Positions 8,061-16,447 of a DNA stretch of 64,000 nucleotides are shown in pieces. A program made the translations under genes and the position numbers. Under the pieces are notes generated by a model. The model made no database searches. It was not told where the DNA came from and saw nothing but the letters and a program-made list of their open reading frames with translations. Position 1 is the first letter of the stretch. Every line of letters starts with the position of its first letter. The stretch is from Comamonadaceae bacterium 2FH (GTDB taxonomy: Bacteria > Pseudomonadota > Gammaproteobacteria > Burkholderiales > Burkholderiaceae_C): the NCBI GenBank assembly GCA_005503335.1, contig SCMQ01000001.1, positions 124,001 through 188,000 of the forward strand, read 5' to 3'.

Positions 8061-8836
8061 TCAGTGGTAGTAGTCCGGGCCACGCACGTTCTCATGCCGC
8101 GGCATCTCGGCCTGGGCGGGCGCAGCCAGCGGCTGCTGGCGATCCAGACCGCTGGCGAGGATCGACTTGACGCTGCGGTAGCTGGGTGAGCGAATCGACT
8201 GCGCCCGCGCGCAAGCCGCCTCCAGGCGCTCGGCGCCGTACTCGCGCGCCAGGCGCATCAGGCCCAGGCAGGCGCGGTAGCCCTGCTCGGGGTGCGGGCG
8301 GTGCTCCATTTGCCAGCGCACCACGGCTGCGCAGGCCGCGCCGATGCGCTCGCCCCAGGCGATCAGGCGCTGCGGCGTCCACTCGCTGTGGGCACGGTGC
8401 GAAGCGGGCATGTGCGAGGGATCGGTGGTGTGTGCCCCGCGCCGCGCGCTATAGGGATGGCAGGCCACGCGCCGGTTGGCGCTGAAGGCCTCCACCGTGG
8501 TGGCGGTGATGCGCAGCTCCACCTCGGTGCGTACCAGCCGATGCGGCACGCTGTAGTAATGCCCGTCGACCTCCACGTGGTAGTCAATGTTCACGCGCGC
8601 CCGCTTGAAGCGCGCGATGACCAGGCGGGTGGCCGGCAGCGGGCGCAGCGCCGGGCGGTCCAGCGTCTCAAAGGCGCTGGAGCGGCAGCCGGGGAGCTTC
8701 TTGAAGGGGCGGTTGTTGAGGTCTTGCAGCAGCTCGGCGATCGCCGTGTTCAGCTCGCCCAGGCTGAAGAAGCGCCGGTTGCGCAGGCGCGCCAGGATCC
8801 AGCGCTCCACCAGCAGCACCCCGGCCTCGACCTTGG
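8061..8836 (-). pseudogene. istA: IS21 transposase IstA, C-terminal half (separated by insertion)
   Basis: This is the C-terminal part of IstA, beginning at [23 protein letters not shown], which contains the third acidic catalytic residue of the DDE triad. It continues through the Mu-transposase-like C-terminal domain ([10 protein letters not shown]) to the stop at 8061. The upstream half is at 12168-12943. A short minus-strand frame continues to 8882 but that part belongs to the inserted element. Joined, the two halves give a normal IstA of about 510 residues. Confidence 0.88.
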
Positions 8837-8884
8837 GCTTCTCGTAGGACGAGAACTGCACGCCATGCAGGCAATCGAGCATCC

Positions 8885-9163
8885 GTAGAGTTCGAGGTCA
8901 CGCACCCGTTCCACCCTTGGCGTGGCCGACGCTTCGTCCTGGCCACGCGTAAGAAGAACTGGGGCGAGGACCGGGTGATGTTCTTCGACGATCAGGGGCG
9001 ACTGCGCTCGCTGCTCGCGTCCTGGACCAACGTTGATGAACCTGACGCGTTCACTCAATGCTCTGCCGGCCGCTCATGGCTGCGCGCGGACGATCTCCTG
9101 CATCTGCGAGCGCTGGTCGAAGAGATCGCCAAGGGTCAGCGGACACGGCGGCGCACGCGTTAA
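8885..9163 (+). CDS. DUF5372 family protein (start unclear)
   Basis: The frame reads [47 protein letters not shown] and [16 protein letters not shown], matching the DUF5372 family seen beside recombinase genes in mobile DNA. The only in-frame ATG lies at 8975, inside the conserved region. The true start is either a non-standard codon near 8885 or was lost when the element inserted into istA. The role is unknown; it may assist the recombinase. Confidence 0.65.
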   Translation, partial: VEFEVTHPFHPWRGRRFVLATRKKNWGEDRVMFFDDQGRLRSLLASWTNVDEPDAFTQCSAGRSWLRADDLLHLRALVEEIAKGQRTRRRTR

Positions 9164-9286
9164 GCAAATTACGCCGCATGTGTAAAGCCAGATACGCCGC
9201 ATGTCAGGTTGGCTTGCCTCCTTGTCTTCCGATTCTTCTCCGTATAACTCAAGTAACGGCACTCGTCATCGTTCGGAAAATGGCGC

Positions 9287-9315
9287 TTGACATGAATGGG
9301 TATGCGGCATATTAT
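9287..9315 (+). promoter_or_regulatory. Sigma-70 type promoter
   Basis: TTGACA (9287-9292), a 17-bp spacer and TATTAT (9310-9315) form a near-consensus promoter about 29 bp ahead of the helix-turn-helix gene. It would drive that gene and the coupled recombinase gene. Confidence 0.7.
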
Positions 9316-9343
9316 AGTTTACACGTTAACTGCCTTCCCACCC

Positions 9344-9796
9344 ATGGCCAAACGCCCGACCAAGATCGATCGACTGCGCGAGATGGGCATGCTCAATCCG
9401 CAGCCCGAACGCGTGCGCGCACCGTGGTTCGAAGTGGCAGGCTTCTTCGACGCCAACGACCTGCTGCAGGTGAAGTACGAGATGCTGCGTCATGCCCGTC
9501 AGGACGGCGTCACCAAGGCCGAGGCTGCCGAGCTGTTCGGCGTGTCGCGGCCGACCTTCTACCAAGCCGAAGCCGCCTTCGAGCAAGCCGGCCTGGCGGG
9601 TCTGCTGCCTCGGCCGCGTGGACCCAAGTCGGCACACAAGCTCACACCCGAGGTGATGAGCCTGATCCACGATCTTCACCGCGAAGGCGCGCCGATTCAG
9701 GCGCGTGCGCTGGCGCAAGTGGTGCAACAGCGACTGGGTGTCATGGTGCACCCTCGCAGCATCGAACGCGCGCTTGCGCGCAAAAAAAAACGCTGA
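9344..9796 (+). CDS. Helix-turn-helix protein of the recombinase element
   Basis: A 150-residue protein. The start at 9344 (MAKRPTKIDRL) fits the promoter at 9287-9315. A helix-turn-helix is visible in VTKAEAAELFGVSRPTFYQAEAAFEQAGLAGLL, as in transposase-linked Xre/MerR-like proteins. The frame ends ALARKKKR at a run of nine A (9782-9790) and a stop at 9794-9796. A -1 slip on that run opens a further 98 codons, giving a product of roughly 245 residues. It probably regulates or assists the recombinase. Confidence 0.8.
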   Translation: MAKRPTKIDRLREMGMLNPQPERVRAPWFEVAGFFDANDLLQVKYEMLRHARQDGVTKAEAAELFGVSRPTFYQAEAAFEQAGLAGLLPRPRGPKSAHKLTPEVMSLIHDLHREGAPIQARALAQVVQQRLGVMVHPRSIERALARKKKR

Positions 9797-10083
9797 CACA
9801 CCGGCACGTGGCGCCACCGCTGCCGGCGCACGCCACCGAAGCCTACGAAGGGCTGCGCGAGCAAGTCGTGCGCGGACAGGCGCGGCCCGACGGACTGGGT
9901 GCCGTCGTGTTCCATGGCATGTGGTGCGGCCTGAGCGTGCTGCTGCAGACGCCGCCAACGACACCGTTGCCCTCGGCGAGCGCTTCGCACTCGCCATCCC
10001 CGGTGACGCACGACCCCCAACTCGTGCGCCTGCTTGCCAACATGGTGCTGCTGACGCAGTCGAAGGAGGAATATGCCTACTGA
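9784..10083 (+). CDS. C-terminal extension in the -1 frame of the HTH gene
   Basis: This frame reads KKTLTHRHVAPP, then TEAYEGLREQVVRGQ, DGLGAVVFHGMWCGL and DPQLVRLLANMVLLTQSKEEYAY, ending at 10083. It has no good start of its own and joins the upstream helix-turn-helix frame if the ribosome or polymerase slips back one base on the A9 run. Its stop overlaps the recombinase ATG at 10073, so translation of the two is probably coupled. Confidence 0.55.
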   Translation, partial: KKTLTHRHVAPPLPAHATEAYEGLREQVVRGQARPDGLGAVVFHGMWCGLSVLLQTPPTTPLPSASASHSPSPVTHDPQLVRLLANMVLLTQSKEEYAY

Positions 10084-12160
10084 TCACGCCCTGAAGATCG
10101 GCGCAGACCACCTGCGCCGGGACGCATTCCTGTACGTGCGCCAGTCGTCGCTGCGCCAGGTGTTCGAGAACACCGAGAGCACCAAGCGCCAATACGCGCT
10201 GCGCGACCGCGCTGTGGCCCTCGGTTGGCCGATTGAGCGCATCCACGTCATCGACAGCGACCAAGGTGTGTCCGGCGCGCAGGCCGCGGGCCGCGACGGC
10301 TTCCAGCACCTGGTGACCGAAGTCGCCATGGGACACGCCGGCATCGTGCTCGGCCTGGAAGTCTCGCGACTGGCGCGCAACAACGCCGACTGGCATCGGT
10401 TGCTGGAGCTGGCGGCGCTGTCGCGCACCCTGATCTGTGATGAAGACGGTGTGTACGACCCGGCGCACTTCAACGACCGGCTGTTGCTTGGCCTGAAGGG
10501 CACGATGAGCGAGGCCGAGTTGCATGTGCTGAAGTCGCGGCTGCAAGGCGGCATCCTCAACAAGGCCCGTCGCGGTGAGCTCGAGATTGCTCTGCCAGTG
10601 GGGCTGGTGTATGGGCCCGACGGACGCGTGTGCCTCGATCCCGATCGGCAGATCCAGGACACCGTTCGGCTGCTGTTTGACACGTTCCGCGAGACCGGCT
10701 CAGCCTGCGCCGTGCTGCGCCGCATGCGCGCGCAGCACATCCTGTTCCCGCGGCGCATCACCCGCGGCATCGGCAAGGGTGAGGTCCTGTGGGGCGAGCT
10801 GGACCATTCTCGGGTGCTGGAGGTCCTGCACAACCCACGCTACGCCGGTGCCTTCGTCTATGGACGCAGGCGCACCTCCTACAACGCCGACCTGAAGCAG
10901 GTGCAATTGCAGCTCAAGCGCGAGGACTGGCAGGTGCTGATACGCGATGCCCACCCGGGCTACATCTCGTGGGACGAGTTCGAACGCAACGAGCTCACGT
11001 TGCAGCGCAACGCGGTGGGCTTCTCGACGAACCTTCGCGGTGGTGCACCCCGCGAAGGCATCGCCTTGCTGCAAGGCCGCGTGCTGTGCGGGCGATGTGG
11101 TTCGCGAATGCGTGTGCGATACGATGCTCGGGAAGGGAAACAGCGGCCTTACTACTGCTGCAACGAAGACACCGTGCGGCGCGCCGCGAGCAGGAACTGC
11201 CAGTGGGTGCAGGGCGCCGAGATCGACGCGGCGATCAGCGCATTGCTGCTGCAGACGGTGGCGCCGGCGGCCATCGACGTGGCCTTGGCCGTACAGGACG
11301 AGATCGCACAGCGCGTGGAGCAGGCCGCCTCAATGCGAGCGGCACAGCTGCAGCGCTGTCGCTACGAAGCCGAACTCGCACGGCGCCGCTACGTGAAGGT
11401 CGATCCCGACAACCGGCTGGTGGCCGATGCGCTGGAGGCCGAGTGGAACGAGCGGCTGCGTCAGCTCGACACCCTTCAGCGCGAACACGAACGTCAGCAG
11501 CAGGCTGACCAGACGCTGTCGGACGAGCCAGCGCGCCGGCGAGTCGTCGAGCTCGCACAGGACTTCCCTCGGGTGTGGAACGATCCCAGAACCAGCGCCT
11601 TGCAGCGCAAGAAGATGCTCGCGTTGATGATCGAGGACGTCACGCTGATCAGCGGCGGGCAGATCGCCGTGCACATCCGCTGGCGCGGCGGCAAGACGCA
11701 GTCGATTACCGTCGACAAGCCCAGGCCGATCGCGCTGGTACGCAAGACCCGGCCCGAGGTCGTGCAACTGATCGACGAGCTGCTGCAGACCTACACCGAT
11801 CGCGAGGTCGCCCGGCGGCTGAACGACCTTGGCCATCACAACTGGCGCGGCGACTCCTTTACGGCCAAGAAGGTCCGGCTGGTGCGCATCACCTACGGAT
11901 TGAAGAGCCGGTTCCAGCGGCTGCGCGAACGCGGCATGCTCACCAGCAGTGAGCTCGCCCGCCGCTTCGGCGTGTGCCCGACGACGGTGAACCACCTCGG
12001 CCGGCAAGGCATCCTGAAGCGGCACATGTACGATAGCGACCATCGCTACCTGTACGAGCCGCCCGGCGACGTGACCCTCGTCAAGGGCGCCGGCAGCCGC
12101 TACGGCGGGCGGGCGCCCCAGCTAATTCCTGTTCCATCAACCGCACAAGGTGCACTATGA
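10073..12160 (+). CDS. Large serine recombinase
   Basis: This is a 695-residue site-specific recombinase that integrates or excises DNA through a covalent phosphoserine. The N-terminal resolvase domain has the catalytic Ser in YVRQSSLRQ (residues 25-26), the GVSGA loop and EVSRLARNNADW. The recombinase domain spans about residues 160-280. A zinc ribbon follows (CGRCGSRMRVRY...YYCC, about 337-370), then a coiled coil rich in Arg/Glu/Gln (about 415-490). ATG 10073 is preceded by GGAGGAAT and overlaps the previous frame. It is the likely mobility gene of the 8837-12167 element. Confidence 0.93.
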   Translation: MPTDHALKIGADHLRRDAFLYVRQSSLRQVFENTESTKRQYALRDRAVALGWPIERIHVIDSDQGVSGAQAAGRDGFQHLVTEVAMGHAGIVLGLEVSRLARNNADWHRLLELAALSRTLICDEDGVYDPAHFNDRLLLGLKGTMSEAELHVLKSRLQGGILNKARRGELEIALPVGLVYGPDGRVCLDPDRQIQDTVRLLFDTFRETGSACAVLRRMRAQHILFPRRITRGIGKGEVLWGELDHSRVLEVLHNPRYAGAFVYGRRRTSYNADLKQVQLQLKREDWQVLIRDAHPGYISWDEFERNELTLQRNAVGFSTNLRGGAPREGIALLQGRVLCGRCGSRMRVRYDAREGKQRPYYCCNEDTVRRAASRNCQWVQGAEIDAAISALLLQTVAPAAIDVALAVQDEIAQRVEQAASMRAAQLQRCRYEAELARRRYVKVDPDNRLVADALEAEWNERLRQLDTLQREHERQQQADQTLSDEPARRRVVELAQDFPRVWNDPRTSALQRKKMLALMIEDVTLISGGQIAVHIRWRGGKTQSITVDKPRPIALVRKTRPEVVQLIDELLQTYTDREVARRLNDLGHHNWRGDSFTAKKVRLVRITYGLKSRFQRLRERGMLTSSELARRFGVCPTTVNHLGRQGILKRHMYDSDHRYLYEPPGDVTLVKGAGSRYGGRAPQLIPVPSTAQGAL

Positions 12161-12167
12161 AGTCAAC

Positions 12168-12943
12168 GCCTTGTCGCGCGGGTGCGCCGGGCGCGCGGGC
12201 AGCACGGCCACGCCGTAGTGGCTGCACAGCTCCTCGACCAAGCGGTTGACCTCGGGTTCGTAGCGGTCGGGCCGCGCGATCAGGGCGCGCGGCTGGTCCG
12301 GCACCAGCAGCCTGACCACGCCGCCGATGAACTCGAAGGCGCCGATGATCGAGGCGACCCAGTCGGCCGCGGTCTGGGTGCGGGTGGCGCAGGCCCAGGT
12401 GTAGTTGGATGCCCCCAGCACCGCCACGAAGATCTGGGCCTGGGTGATCTCGCCCGTGGCGGCGTTGACGAGCGGCATGGTCGGGCCGGCGTAGTCGACG
12501 AACAGCCGCTCGCCGGCGGGATGGGTCTGGCGCATCGAGCGCTTCAGGCTCGCCGCCCAGTCGCGGTACTTGATGCAAAAGCTCGTGTACTTGTACGCGG
12601 GCAGACCCCGCTCGCCGTGGCCGCGCTGGTACTCCTCCCACAGCAGCTGCAGGGTCACGCCGGGGCGCTTGAGCTCCTGGTGGATGAGAGCGTAGTCGGG
12701 TTCGAGATGGGTGCTCGCGCGGGCGACCGCCGGGCGGTAAAGGCGAGCTTCGAGTCGGGCGTCGTCAAGCGTTTCGGCCAAGGCCCAGTCCACGCCGGCG
12801 GCGCGGGCGAGCAGCACGATCTTGCCGACCGTGCTCTTGGCGCTGCCCGTGGCGCGGGCAACCTGGGCGTAGCTCAGGCCTGACTGAAGGTGCAGGCGAA
12901 GGGTTTGTCGTATGTGGCGCATGGTGATCCTGGGAGTGGGCAT
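12168..12943 (-). pseudogene. istA: IS21 transposase IstA, N-terminal half
   Basis: This holds the helix-turn-helix (LSYAQVARATGSAKSTVGKIV) and the first catalytic Asp (ERLFVDYAGPTMP), and ends at HPRDKA, where the inserted element begins and supplies an early stop. The missing C-terminal half is at 8061-8836. The start is ATG 12943. Confidence 0.9.
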
Positions 12944-13003
12944 GGCGGGCCGAAAAATCGGCCAGCATGCCCGAGGTCAGGTCACTCACGCGCCCCCGCG
13001 AAT

Positions 13004-13114
13004 CGTCCACGTTCAGAATGAAACGCCGTCCACGATCAGCGTGAAACACCGTCTACGATCGTTTGAAATGCCGTCCATGATCGGCTGAAATGGGCGTCCG
13101 TGATGGGCTGAAAT
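13004..13114. repeat. IS21 right subterminal tandem repeats (5 copies)
   Basis: Five copies of about 20-21 bp with consensus CGTCCACGATCAGCTGAAA begin at 13004, 13027, 13050, 13072 and 13095, a period of 22-23 bp. They end at the terminal inverted repeat and are probable IstA binding sites. Confidence 0.8.
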
Positions 13115-13119
13115 ACGCA

Positions 13120-13126
13120 CTCACTC
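13120..13126. repeat. Target-site duplication, right copy
   Basis: CTCACTC, identical to 6959-6965, directly abuts the right IS21 terminus. Confidence 0.8.
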
Positions 13127-13278
13127 TCACGGCTGGGCTGCGAAATGTATTTGGAACAGGTTGACGTCCAGCGGACACCACGGCAAGAACGCAATGGGAT
13201 TTCCATACCCATACGCCAGAAAGTTGGCGATAGCCAACATTTCATGGAAAATCCGACAAAAGGTTATCTATCAATAAC

Positions 13279-13551
13279 ATGCACCCGTCCTTATCGATTC
13301 GATGTCTCGCAGATCTCGGTGCTGCGTTCCGTCGCGAGCGGAAAGCGCTGAAGCTTACCCAGGCCGAGGTGGCCCGCCGTGGCGGCATGCGGCGCGAGAC
13401 CGTGATCAAGCTCGAGTCGGGGAGCAACGTGGATGCCCTAACTTTGCTGAAGGCCATCTCCGCGCTCGGCAAGGCGTTGCGCATCGCGGAAGTCGAGCGA
13501 CTGGAGTACGAGGAGCTGCAGAAGTTTTTCGACGCGGATGACGATAAGTGA
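13279..13551 (+). CDS. Xre family helix-turn-helix protein
   Basis: A 90-residue DNA-binding protein with a Cro/C1-type HTH at residues 13-66 (LTQAEVARRGGMRRETVIKLESGSNV). Length and sequence resemble antitoxin-type HTH proteins such as HipB. No intact toxin follows; the next 180 bp encode only a short basic peptide. It lies just outside the IS21 element, so a partner may have been lost. Confidence 0.85.
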   Translation: MHPSLSIRCLADLGAAFRRERKALKLTQAEVARRGGMRRETVIKLESGSNVDALTLLKAISALGKALRIAEVERLEYEELQKFFDADDDK

Positions 13552-13564
13552 GCCACCCTGATCG

Positions 13565-13747
13565 ATGCCGGAGCGGGTACTGCGCGTGATCCGTCCGACC
13601 TGCGCGCAGCTCACGGCAAGCTCCCCGAGGAAAGCTGAATTCGAATCGCTCGCGAAGACCGTGAGCGCGGCTGTGGCTCGCGCTCGTTCCGGCGGGCGGC
13701 AGGGAACAGGCCTGGGAGGATCTCGTGAAGTGAAGTGGTATACGTGA
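13565..13747 (+). CDS. Short ORF after the Xre gene, possibly a remnant
   Basis: Sixty codons beginning MPERVLRVIRP, 13 bp after the Xre stop. The opening resembles the start of HipA-type proteins only vaguely and the rest is low-complexity and basic. It may be the damaged start of a partner gene or may not be coding. Confidence 0.25.
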   Translation: MPERVLRVIRPTCAQLTASSPRKAEFESLAKTVSAAVARARSGGRQGTGLGGSREVKWYT

Positions 13748-13769
13748 AGTCAGTCAAGCGAAGCAGCCG

Positions 13770-15761
13770 CTACGTCGACGACGGCTTATATCCCATCTTG
13801 TCAATGAAGCTACTGGGGTTTTCTGCGCTCGCAAACATGGTGAGGAACCGCCTCGCACGCGTCATTCCGACGTAGAACAGGTTTTTCTCTTCCGTGCCAG
13901 AAGCAGTAGGCGCAGGGAACTCGCCCTGTGCGAGGTTGGGCAGCACGACGTGGTCGAACTCTAAACCTTTCACGCTGGCAACGCTGGCAATTACAAGACT
14001 GGCTGACTTCTTCCGCTGACGCTGTTTCTGCTCGGCGTCATTGAGGCTCTGAAAGTAGTCTAGAGCCGTCTCAAAGCTCCTTGCTGCCAGTTTGAGTCCC
14101 TCGATGTTGCCAAGCGCGTCGTGGCGCCGCTGCTTGGAAACGTAGATGTCTCTAATGATGGACTCGATGTTCAGTGCCTTTAGCAGATCGCCAAGGAGGG
14201 TCGGGCCGCTTTGCTCACGGGCGAGCTTCACGGCAGCTTCCAGTCGCCTTTGCATAGAGGGCTCCGCAGTTCGTACGACTTGGTTCTCAAAGAAGTGTGT
14301 GAGGAAACCCGGAGCCTCCGTGACGCTTCGGATGGCATCGGCTAGGAGCGCCTCCTGGCTCTCATGCTCGCGTCCTTTGACATTGATCTTGCTGCCGCTG
14401 AAAAAGAAGAGCGCTTCCATCACTTTTTCGCGGGTCTGGTCATCCGCGACGCTGTCAATGCGGTCGGTCGCCACGGCAAGCAGTCCTCGAACGAAAAGCA
14501 CTTCTGGACGCAGCAAGTAGCTGTCGAAACCCCTCGTGGTATAGGAGAAGCCATTCTCCAGCAGCGCGTTCTCAATGAGCACCGACTGGTACGAATGTCG
14601 CAACAAGATCGCGAGCTCATTCATCTTTGCCCTTGGCTGGGTTTGCCAGACCTTTGCCGCCTCCACAACCAGGCTTGCACATCCCTCCGACATGTTATAG
14701 CCGACAAGCGAGAGCTTCGTGTTATGGGGCGCCATTGAACTATATGGCTTCGCCGCGATGCGCCCGGCCTTGGTCGCGAGTGATCGGCCGAACCGGTAGC
14801 TATGCGTCAATGGATAGCGCCGAACCGTCCGGCGCGTATAGCTCTCTATGACATTGCCCATGAAGCTCGCATCGGCCCCCGTGGTTTCGTGAAGGACCTG
14901 ATCGAAGTCGCCCACACCACAGAAGAAGCTGGGTGTGGTATTGAGAATCTCCTGCAGCACCATGAACATCGCTTTATTCAGATCGTGCATCTCGTCCACA
15001 AGCACGACTCTTGCCGTGAACGGCCAGGTCCGTAGCCCTTGGACCGGCTCACCTTCGTACAGGCGTCGTGCCAAGTCATACGTGGCGTCCAGGGGGCCCC
15101 GGAACAGCGGACGGTCTGCGTACTCCCTGCGACGAATCCGCTCATAGGCGTGGAAAATCCTGAGTTGCGTGTACTCGACGCCGATGGCGGCCGCATAGTC
15201 CGGAGAGATGGCACTGTCGCCACGTTCGTAGACGTCGCGCATGGTTCCCTTCAGCCGAGTGCTCAGCTTGAGGAACTCCTCCACCATCGCGCTGTCGCCA
15301 AGAGTGGGCATGATGAGTTCGGAGCGCCATCGCTCGCTTTCATCTGCCTCCACACGTCTGACAGCTTGCCAGACGAAGGGGCGAAGTTGCTCATCCTGCT
15401 CGTAGACCGGGACGGATGTTCCCACGATCTCATCGAGGACTTCAGCGCAGAACTCCTCAAAGGTCTGAATTCGGAATCGGCTGGCTACGTTGTACGGCAC
15501 GCCGATCTTGGCGAGAGCCTCCCTCAGGGCATCGCATGCGGGCTCGGTGTAGGTGAGCGCCAGGAAGCAATCCGGACTCATGCCGCGTCGCCAGCTCTCC
15601 GCCATGCGCAGGGCCAAGGTGGTCGTCTTCGCAGCCCCCGCGTTAGCTTCGACGATGATGGTGAGATCCGTGGCCGATTGGATGGCCAGCTGCTCATCAG
15701 TAGGCTGGATAGCTTTTGGCTTGAAATGTATGTTCCGGGAGGAACCGTCGTTAGTTGTCAT
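13770..15761 (-). CDS. UvrD/Rep-like superfamily 1 DNA helicase
   Basis: A 663-residue SF1A helicase. Motif I is ANAGAAKTTTLALRM (the Gly before Lys is Ala), Ia is ALTYTEPAC, II is VLVDEMHDLN (DEMH instead of DEAQ or DExx), III is CGVGDFDQVL, IV is ILLRHSYQS, V is ASVKGLEFDHVVLP and VI is LFYVGMTRAR. It should unwind DNA 3'-5' using ATP. It is a stand-alone gene: upstream lies a transposase fragment and downstream the small Xre gene. Such short UvrD-like helicases occur in defence modules (for example the GajB subunit of Gabija), but no partner nuclease is present. Confidence 0.88.
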   Translation of the reverse strand: MTTNDGSSRNIHFKPKAIQPTDEQLAIQSATDLTIIVEANAGAAKTTTLALRMAESWRRGMSPDCFLALTYTEPACDALREALAKIGVPYNVASRFRIQTFEEFCAEVLDEIVGTSVPVYEQDEQLRPFVWQAVRRVEADESERWRSELIMPTLGDSAMVEEFLKLSTRLKGTMRDVYERGDSAISPDYAAAIGVEYTQLRIFHAYERIRRREYADRPLFRGPLDATYDLARRLYEGEPVQGLRTWPFTARVVLVDEMHDLNKAMFMVLQEILNTTPSFFCGVGDFDQVLHETTGADASFMGNVIESYTRRTVRRYPLTHSYRFGRSLATKAGRIAAKPYSSMAPHNTKLSLVGYNMSEGCASLVVEAAKVWQTQPRAKMNELAILLRHSYQSVLIENALLENGFSYTTRGFDSYLLRPEVLFVRGLLAVATDRIDSVADDQTREKVMEALFFFSGSKINVKGREHESQEALLADAIRSVTEAPGFLTHFFENQVVRTAEPSMQRRLEAAVKLAREQSGPTLLGDLLKALNIESIIRDIYVSKQRRHDALGNIEGLKLAARSFETALDYFQSLNDAEQKQRQRKKSASLVIASVASVKGLEFDHVVLPNLAQGEFPAPTASGTEEKNLFYVGMTRARRFLTMFASAENPSSFIDKMGYKPSST

Positions 15762-15773
15762 TTGCTCGCCCTC

Positions 15774-16217
15774 TCAGAAGTGCGGGATGTCACCAGCGAC
15801 CACAATGCCTTCCTCGTTCCAGTCGAACTGGAAGGCCTCGCCCAAGTCGATGCACAGAGGAAGGAAGACGCGCACGGCCTTCTTCCCGGCATTCTCGCGC
15901 CAGGCCCGAGGGAAGCGGCCCACGGCGCTGTCGCCGCCACGGGGACCCTGAGCCAGGATCTGCATGAACGGCGCCTTGGCCGTGCGTCGGTGTTCGCGCG
16001 GTCGGTGGCTGTCGGCATTCAGCGCTGACACTAGGGTGTCCTCGCCCGGTGCGAGCTTGCACACCTGCTTGCTGCGGTGGCACTGCGTCTGCAGGGGCGG
16101 CGCAGTCCGTAGCCACTTCTTGAGGGCGTATCCCGGTGGGCCGGTCCTTGTGGAAATCTTTCTCATGCTCAGCGAGTCGCATAGCCTCACACGCCGCGCT
16201 CTGAAAATCGTTTTCAT
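15774..16217 (-). pseudogene. IstA-like transposase fragment
   Basis: The frame contains LNADSHRPREHRRTAKAPFMQILAQG and then VFLPLCIDLGEAFQFDWNEEGIVVAG, matching the region of IS21-type IstA around the first catalytic Asp (FQFDW). It stops at 15774, before the rest of the catalytic domain, and the N-terminal part is not recognisable. It is a different IS21 subgroup from the element at 6966-13119 and lies directly upstream of the helicase gene. Confidence 0.65.
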
Positions 16218-16447
16218 GCTAATTTCCTTTGATTTGGTTCTGCTGAATAATTGGTCACAACCGTTCTACACCCTGGCCAGTCTTCGTCCGGGGTTACTCC
16301 ATGCTTCTTCCGGAACGGTCATCAGTTCCGTCTTCATGCCTGCGGACTGCCAGGCAGTCCGGGCATCGTGCTGCCCAGGTTCAGGACGATCGTCTTTGTG
16401 CAAGGGTGCGTTGCGAGCCGCGCCGCATCGGTCTGGCGCTTACGGCT

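Larger units (their letters stand above)
8837..12167 (+). mobile_element. Serine-recombinase element inserted in istA
   Basis: The istA reading frame breaks at ...RDKA on one side and resumes at KVEAGV on the other; between them are 3.3 kb of plus-strand genes. These are a DUF5372-like gene, a helix-turn-helix gene with a likely frameshift extension, and a large serine recombinase. No long target duplication is visible, as expected for serine recombinases, which cut with a 2-bp overlap. The element ends are known only to within 1-3 bp from where the IstA frame is lost. Confidence 0.8.
6966..13119 (-). mobile_element. IS21 family insertion sequence, split by a second element
   Basis: The termini are TGCGTATTTCAGC (6966-6978) and its inverse GCTGAAATACGCA (13107-13119), flanked by a 7-bp direct repeat CTCACTC. 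The element carries istA then istB on the minus strand, the standard IS21 order. A foreign segment of about 3.3 kb (8837-12167) sits inside istA; without it the element would be about 2.8 kb. Multiple 20-21 bp subterminal repeats are present at both ends, as usual for IS21, where they bind the transposase. Confidence 0.9.

Noticed and set aside
13770-15761. Assignment as Gabija GajB
   Set aside because: The helicase class fits but no GajA-type nuclease is adjacent and motif details differ; mentioned only as a comparison.
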